Source: Globisporangium splendens | Taxonomy: Eukaryota; Oomycota; Peronosporomycetes; Pythiales; Pythiaceae | DNA length: 46,182 nt | NCBI GenBank assembly: GCA_006386115.1 | Contig: VFIW01000110.1 | Span: forward strand, 95,112 to 141,293 | Direction of reading: 5' to 3' | Translations under genes and position numbers: made by a program | Shown here: piece by piece, positions 41,295 to 46,182 of the stretch | Position numbering within the stretch: position 1 is the stretch's first letter | How the letters are laid out: every line of letters starts with the position of its first letter | The notes under the pieces: generated by a model | The model's input: the letters and a program-made list of their open reading frames with translations, nothing else | What the model was told of the DNA's origin: nothing | Databases searched by the model: none

Positions 41295-41656
41295 GGAGGA
41301 AAGCACTAAGAAGCAAAACGATGCTCCCATCGTTTTTACCGTCTTTCATTGCCGATTGTTGCTCTTGTCCTCTTGTTTTCTTTATCGTTTCCGACGAAGC
41401 ATGAGCAAATGCTTTTAGGCGAAGTCCTTCTCTCTGTTTGCCTGTGCGAACTCATGAAGCGGGCTAAAGTGCAACACCAAGGGAGAAGACGCAACATACA
41501 CGCAACGCCAGGAACTAGAGAACAACGCGGCATTGCTACCAATCCACTGTGCGATTCTGTTCTTTTTCTCGCGTTTCCTCTATATGGTGCAGCACAAACG
41601 CACCCACACAGCCTTCTTCTTCTTCTTCACAACAGCCTATGCGACGCCGTTTGCTG
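41295..41656. other. 3' flank shared by OGT and SEC11
   Basis: Convergent intergenic 362 bp. No ORF or RNA is supportable. Confidence 0.5.
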
Positions 41657-42551
41657 TTACTCTCGCTGTGTAAACACCAGGAGACCCATGCCGCCGACGA
41701 GCACGTATTTCAGCATCGGGTAGTCGTTCAGCAGAATCGTCAGCATCCCCACGTACGGCACCGACCTAATAGATTGCAAAGTGCAACCATCCATACAGAG
41801 ATTGTGGGGATTTAATCCAAGTACCTCGTGGCAAAAAGATACCAAAATATCAGATAAAAAGAACGTACGCGCGCGCGACGCCAACAATGTCTTCGCGTTC
41901 CAACCACGATTGACCATGCGCATAGAGCCCTCTGTGTATATCCACACATTAACAACAGTTCCACTCTAATGCCGCTCATGAAATGAAAGGAGCAACGCGT
42001 ACCGGTCATCCACATTGTTGTTGTCACCCTTCGTCAAGTACACGTCCTTTCCGTCCGTCGCACTGCAGAGTAAAAAACCAACAGCAAACATCGTAAGCGC
42101 CTTCTTGCATGCGTGCCTATACATGTCCATTGTCGCCACACTCCCGTACCTTCGGTGCAACTCGAGCACGCGATGCACGATCGGGATGTCACGGCCTTTC
42201 ACCTTGTACACCACGATGTCGCCAATTTCCAAGTTTGGTTTCTGCATCCGCCACATGCACACACCGCATACGAATATAACAGTTAATACACCAATCCGCA
42301 TAGACGTTTGTATACATCTTACGTACGTTGTTGTCGAGATAGAGGATGTCGCCGCGCTGGAAGGCAGGCTCCATGCTGCCACTGAGCACGACGACGACGG
42401 GCGACTCGCTCTGCGTGTACATCATGAGCCCCTTCCAGATCATGAGCGCCGTGAGCACGACCATGGACAGGTTGAGCGCCTGGTGCGCCAGCTGCCGCTT
42501 GTTGCGCCACAGCCGCTTCACTTCCTCCACCTGCTGCTTCACGACCTCCAT
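41657..42551 (-). CDS. SEC11: signal peptidase complex catalytic subunit SEC11
   Basis: Five exons were placed by hand: 42551-42327, 42241-42150, 42062-42003, 41931-41869 and 41765-41657. Phases agree throughout and give 182 residues, the usual SEC11 length. An N-terminal cytosolic helix and one membrane anchor (about residues 26-45) precede the catalytic serine in [14 protein letters not shown]. The catalytic His lies in IVHRVLELH, and the acidic box is [11 protein letters not shown]. The C-terminus, [15 protein letters not shown] and a second hydrophobic helix, completes the family pattern. It cleaves signal peptides in the ER membrane. Donors are GTACGT, GTACGG, GTACGC and GTACGT. Nothing looks broken. 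Confidence 0.93.
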
Positions 42552-42930
42552 CTTCGCCTGTTGCTTCTTGCTCTTTCAGTCGAAATTGCGCTGTGAGAGC
42601 CAAAATGCAGAAACGAGAGGGGAAAACGAGACCATTTGGATGCATTTTGACGAGTAAGACAACGATGTGAGTCGATTTGATACTTTTGATTGGGAGATTA
42701 TTGACCAATCAGAGAGCAATATCGTGCATTAATGCTGGAGTGCGCCACGTCGTCAATCTGCTGAAGCAAGCAGAGGGATGCAAAGATGGGATTCGATGGC
42801 TGTGCATCTCGCCAAATGGGTCAAAATGAAGGCAAACAGGGAAGATTGTCGGTCATGTTGCATTAGATTGAGCGTTTTCAGTATTGCCTCCTTCTACGCT
42901 CCTCATCTGTTCATGGCTCGCCGCAGTGCC
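42552..42930. other. spacer between UBA3 and SEC11
   Basis: 379 bp between the UBA3 stop and the SEC11 start, on the same strand. It should carry the SEC11 promoter. I see no clear initiator match or gene. Confidence 0.45.
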
Positions 42931-44490
42931 TCACGCGCTGCCACCGCTCTTCGTAAAGTTGATCTGCAGCGAGAGCGCCAGGTCGCCGACAAACACCGAG
43001 TCCGTGATCGTTAAATAGTCGCCGTCGGCGACGAGGTCCTTGAGCTTCTTGCCCAGGTTGAGGCTCGTCGCGGTGCGCAGTGCGGGCGGGCCCTGCATGA
43101 ACAGGTTCGCGTTGCTCGAGCTGATCGAGGGCTTGAGCAGGCGGTACTTGTCGCCGCAGAGCTCGTCGATCAGGTCCTGGAGCGTCATGCTCTCGGCGTC
43201 CACGTCCATGCTCTTGTCCTGCGACGAACACACGACGCAGTCGCGCTTCTTCTCGTACTCAAACGTGTGCGAGTAGCTCCCGGTCGCACCCATGTGCATG
43301 TGGTAGTTGTTCATGAGCTGCGAGCAGTACGTCATCGCCTTGACGGCTTCGTTCACGCAGATCGCCGCGACGATCGCGTTCGTCGACGCCACGGCCGGGA
43401 TGATGTTCTTCACGACGCCGAGCGTGAGACTGTAGGTCACACCAGAAATCCCGAACTGCTCAGCGCGCTCTCGTGCGGCATTGAACACCCACTGCATGTG
43501 CTCGGGCGAGTCCTTGTCAAGCTTCTTGTCTGGGAACTCGCGCGGCCACAGCACGATGAACGCGTACGCGATGCAGTGCGCCGGCTGCCGCGGCGTCTCG
43601 GCGATCGTGCACATCGGGAACGATTTCTGCGGCGGGAATGTCTCGAGCGAGCACTCGAAGCAGCTTGTGACGCGCGGGATGATCACGCGCGCTTGGCCAC
43701 GTAGCCCCTCAGTGCCGCCGTCAATCAACGGGATGATCGTGCCGGGGTCGACATTCCCGTCTTCATCGACGTCCGCGAGCGACACGACGAGCGAGTTCAC
43801 GTACCGCCGTGCCTCAATGTTATCGAGACCCGAGAGGATGACGTGGAACTGCCGGTAAAAGTCGACGTCCATGTCCTGCACCTTCTTGAAATGCGGCGTG
43901 ATCTCAATGCGCGGGTGCATCTCTTCGTCCTCGTTCGTGGCGGCTGGGATGTGCATGCGCTGGCGCACGAATTGCGCGGCACACTCGGCCTTTGGTTTGC
44001 CAATATCCTTCTCACGGAACAGGAACTGACGGTTGAGGTTCGACACGTCGATCGTGTCCATGTCGATGATGTGCACCTTAGTGAAGCCCGAGAGCACGAC
44101 GTTCTTGAGCAACTCGCAGCCGAGACCTCCAGCGCCAATGATCAGCACCTGGCACTCTTCCTGCAAGAACGCGAGCGTCTCGGCGGCGCCGCTCGCATCG
44201 AATTCGCCGAGTGCGATCGCCGAAGTCTCGTTTGGGAACGCCGTCGGGTTCTGCAGCAGTCGGAAGAGATCCCAATGGCGGCGGTCGGCGCGGATGCTCT
44301 TCACGGGAGCTGGCGCCATGGGCGAGAGCGAGATGGACGATGTCGCGGCGGCGAGCGACACCCGGGACGAGTGCTGGAACTTGGCCTTCTTCTGCGACGG
44401 CGGCAGTGAGGGCGACGGGAGCGACGTGACGGAGGGCGACGAAGTGGCGCGCGGCGACGAGATGGCGGTAGTCGTCGGGGACGAGACCAT
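42931..44490 (-). CDS. UBA3: NEDD8-activating enzyme E1 catalytic subunit
   Basis: A single exon. ATG 44490 gives 519 residues; ATG 44319 would remove a Ser/Pro/Thr-rich tail and leave 462, close to the human length of 463. The adenylation domain has the nucleotide loop LIIGAGGLGCELLKN and the IDMDTIDVSNLNRQFLF block. Zinc-type CxxC pairs are CFEC and CVVC. The thioester cysteine lies in SFPMCTIAETPR, followed by PEHMQWVF and GVVKNIIPAVASTNAI, both diagnostic of UBA3. The C-terminal beta-grasp domain, which recruits UBC12, runs to LSLQINF. With its APPBP1/NAE1 partner it loads NEDD8 for cullin modification. Confidence 0.94.
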   Translation of the reverse strand: MVSSPTTTAISSPRATSSPSVTSLPSPSLPPSQKKAKFQHSSRVSLAAATSSISLSPMAPAPVKSIRADRRHWDLFRLLQNPTAFPNETSAIALGEFDASGAAETLAFLQEECQVLIIGAGGLGCELLKNVVLSGFTKVHIIDMDTIDVSNLNRQFLFREKDIGKPKAECAAQFVRQRMHIPAATNEDEEMHPRIEITPHFKKVQDMDVDFYRQFHVILSGLDNIEARRYVNSLVVSLADVDEDGNVDPGTIIPLIDGGTEGLRGQARVIIPRVTSCFECSLETFPPQKSFPMCTIAETPRQPAHCIAYAFIVLWPREFPDKKLDKDSPEHMQWVFNAARERAEQFGISGVTYSLTLGVVKNIIPAVASTNAIVAAICVNEAVKAMTYCSQLMNNYHMHMGATGSYSHTFEYEKKRDCVVCSSQDKSMDVDAESMTLQDLIDELCGDKYRLLKPSISSSNANLFMQGPPALRTATSLNLGKKLKDLVADGDYLTITDSVFVGDLALSLQINFTKSGGSA

Positions 44491-44884
44491 GAAGCACGCG
44501 CGTGCTAGACACAGGCGGAGAGAAGGAGGGCGTCGGGGGCGGAGGAGCAGCGACACACAGATCGCTTTCTCAATGCGGCGGGGGCGGAGCTCTGCGCGCG
44601 GTTGGGGGCTGCTGATGGACGCACAGAGCGCGAAGATCTGCTTTTATTTCGCGCTCTTCGCGTTTCGCGTTGGGTTAGAAATGAGCGTGAAGCACAAAGT
44701 CGAACTGTGAGTATACAGTATACATCATCATTGTGTATACTATACATTGCATGTTGTATCCGGATCAACATTTGCTCACAACATGCCAAGCAAAGTGCTT
44801 TCATCAAGTTGCTGTTACATGCGACAAAGGATGGAGAGAAAATACAAGTCCGGTACTATATCATCCCAAGCACAGCGTCTCGTT
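44491..44884. other. spacer upstream of UBA3
   Basis: About 390 bp with no gene. It contains a short imperfect hairpin of GTATAC units at 44710-44752. Confidence 0.45.
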
Positions 44885-45007
44885 CTACAACAGCTTGAGC
44901 GCGAGGAACTCGACGTGCTCGTCCATGTGGCCCAGTAGGCGCTTCTTGGCGAGCAGATTCACGGGCACGGACGCGTGCACGCGCTCCAGCGTGTCGATCA
45001 CGTCCAT
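44885..45007 (-). CDS. 40-residue ORF, unknown function, has a second copy in the window
   Basis: ATG at 45007, TAG at 44885-44887, too short for most gene finders. The protein starts MDVIDTLERVHASVPVNLLA and continues KKRLLGHMDEHVEFLALKLL. The same pattern recurs at 35512-35640 on the plus strand, where it leads into a longer, broken ubiquitin-like gene. Conservation of 20 or more aligned residues in two places argues for real coding sequence. This copy could be an intact microprotein or the leftover first exon of a larger gene. It lies head to head with the pseudouridine synthase gene. Function unknown. Confidence 0.5.
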   Translation of the reverse strand: MDVIDTLERVHASVPVNLLAKKRLLGHMDEHVEFLALKLL

Positions 45008-45151
45008 TGTGGTGGCGTTTTTGCTTCCGAGTGACGAGACACACATGTGTCCAAAAAGGGGGTTATTTGAAAAGCAAAAGCCGCCCCTCTATTTGGTAAA
45101 AGGGAGTGTCGTACTTTATCTTGCCGCGTTCCCCGTTTAAGCTCAGTTCTA

Positions 45152-45216
45152 CCGATATCGGACTGCTTGTTATTTCCAGTATCATAAATACCGGTATCCA
45201 ATCGATATTCATCGAC
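45152..45216. promoter_or_regulatory. cluster of perfect palindromes between divergent genes
   Basis: CCGATATCGG (45152-45161), ATACCGGTAT (45188-45197) and several ATCGA/TCGAT cores sit within 65 bp. They lie between the small ORF (minus) and the pseudouridine synthase (plus). They could be binding sites for dimeric factors controlling the shared promoter; there is no direct proof. Confidence 0.3.
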
Positions 45217-45327
45217 ATATTGATTCGTTAAAACTAGAATCGTCAGTGCATGATATTCACCCAATCACATCTCTCTTTCAGTCCGCCAATCGCCATTGGC
45301 CACAGCATTGGCAGCATCAAGATCATC

Positions 45328-46182
45328 ATGAACACCAGCATGCAGCGCATGGCGTCCGCACTCTGCGGCGCTGCTGCCATCACGAGTCGCGCGCGCGTGT
45401 CTGCGCTGCACAAGTGCAAGGCGCAGCGTCTCAACCTGCAGTCACGCTCGGTGCTGACGATCAAGAAGTCGCCTATTCTCGCCACCAAACCCGCTCCCTA
45501 CATCAAGAAGCCGCAAAAAGCTGCCAACGATACCGATGCCTCCAAGTCGTCCAACCAGGCAGCGGGGCAGGAGCGCAAGGGCGTGCGTCTAGCCAAACGC
45601 ATCGCGATGTCGGGGCTCTGTTCGCGCCGCGAGGCTGAAAAGTACATCGAGTCCCACGACGTGAGCGTGAACGGTCGGGTCGTGACTGACCTGGCGACCG
45701 TGGTGGACGTCAAGAACGACGTCGTCATCGTCGACGGCCGCACGCTCGTGGCCACCGAGAAGCTCAAAGTGTGGATGGCCAACAAGCTTGCCGGGGTATG
45801 TGGTGTGTGTGTCTTGCATCGTGCTTTTAGAAAAGTGCTTTTCGTAAAAGGAAAAGGTCGTGGCTGAGGCTGTTTATTTGTGTGTGTTTATAGGAACTTG
45901 TGACGACCAGCGATCCGCAGGGCCGACCAACGATCTTCGATCGTCTAAAGGTTATGGGACTCACGCAGCACATCATGCCAGTGGTACGTGCTTTGCAATG
46001 ATGTATATCTGCATGCTTTCGCTTACCCACTGTTGACTTTGTGTCCATTTCTTTGAACACAGGGCCGCTTGGACTTTAATACCGAAGGCTTGCTCCTGTT
46101 TACGAACGACGGCGACTACGCGCGCCAACTAGAGCACCCAAAGAACGAGATCACGCGCGTGTATCGCGCCCAAGTGCGCGGA
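45328..46182 (+). CDS. RsuA/RluB-family rRNA pseudouridine synthase, probably mitochondrial, 3' end outside the window
   Basis: Exons are 45328-45795, 45894-45983 and 46063 onward; the introns (98 and 79 bp) have donors GTATGT and GTACGT and keep phase 0. ATG 45328 gives an N-terminus rich in Arg, Ser and Ala with no acidic residue ([14 protein letters not shown], then [10 protein letters not shown]), which fits a mitochondrial presequence. An S4 RNA-binding domain follows ([24 protein letters not shown]-type turn). Then come [28 protein letters not shown] and the catalytic motif [17 protein letters not shown], whose Asp attacks the uridine ring. This is the family of bacterial RsuA, RluB and RluE. 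The likely substrate is organellar rRNA. The gene continues past the window edge. Confidence 0.85.

Noticed and set aside
38412..41330. Long open frames antisense to OGT
   Set aside because: Shadows of GC-rich, periodically repeated TPR codons. They contain no recognisable domain.
44710..44752. Imperfect GTATAC hairpin upstream of UBA3
   Set aside because: Short, A/T-rich and imperfect. Expected by chance in intergenic DNA.
1..46182. tRNA, rRNA, CRISPR arrays, bacterial operons
   Set aside because: I looked for cloverleaf-type and rRNA core sequences and for spaced direct repeats and saw none. Introns and gene content are eukaryotic.

Overview
The window looks like nuclear DNA of an oomycete, most likely a Phytophthora/Peronosporales-type genome. 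The evidence is: spliced eukaryotic genes with short introns (about 70-100 bp); oomycete-style initiator motifs (GCATTYY / YCAYTYY, once with a CATTTAC flank) 30-55 bp before several start codons; a chromodomain Ty3/Gypsy retrotransposon; and a tandem family of unusual bZIP-like proteins. Species cannot be fixed from the sequence alone.

Left part (1-7760): a Ty3/Gypsy chromovirus with gag, protease, RT/RNase H, integrase and chromodomain. It is disabled by in-frame stops. It carries a long antisense coiled-coil ORF over its 3' end. Its two LTRs share a nearly identical 288-bp segment in opposite orientation, next to much more diverged direct-repeat sequence. A decayed Tc1/mariner transposase fragment abuts the right LTR.

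Middle part (8.4-28.1 kb): an accessory, gene-poor region holding seven copies of one family on both strands. Four are intact (8475-9539 +, 9937-11130 +, 11796-12878 -, 19658-20932 -) and three are wrecked (14274-15417 +, 17445-18591 -, 27047-28069 -). Each recognisable copy has a basic region spaced N-x7-R-x9-L, with the normally invariant Asn replaced by Ser in four of six readable copies. A short leucine zipper follows, then a conserved domain of about 170 residues that I suspect is an NTF2-like fold. This is my best candidate for an under-described system: a locally amplified, birth-and-death cluster of bZIP plus ligand-pocket-like regulators. The stretches between copies hold only decayed coding fragments.

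Right part (28.5-46.2 kb): a compact housekeeping block. A seven-exon coiled-coil gene is divergent from condensin SMC4. A decayed gene with a SUMO-interacting-like motif and a ubiquitin-like C-terminus comes next. It is followed by O-GlcNAc transferase (13 TPRs plus catalytic domain), the signal peptidase subunit SEC11 (five exons), the NEDD8 E1 subunit UBA3, a 40-residue ORF whose sequence recurs in the decayed gene at 35.5 kb, and the 5' part of an RsuA/RluB-type pseudouridine synthase probably targeted to mitochondria. Reconstructed introns share a GTACG-type donor. All splice sites were placed by hand from reading frame and homology and lack transcript support.
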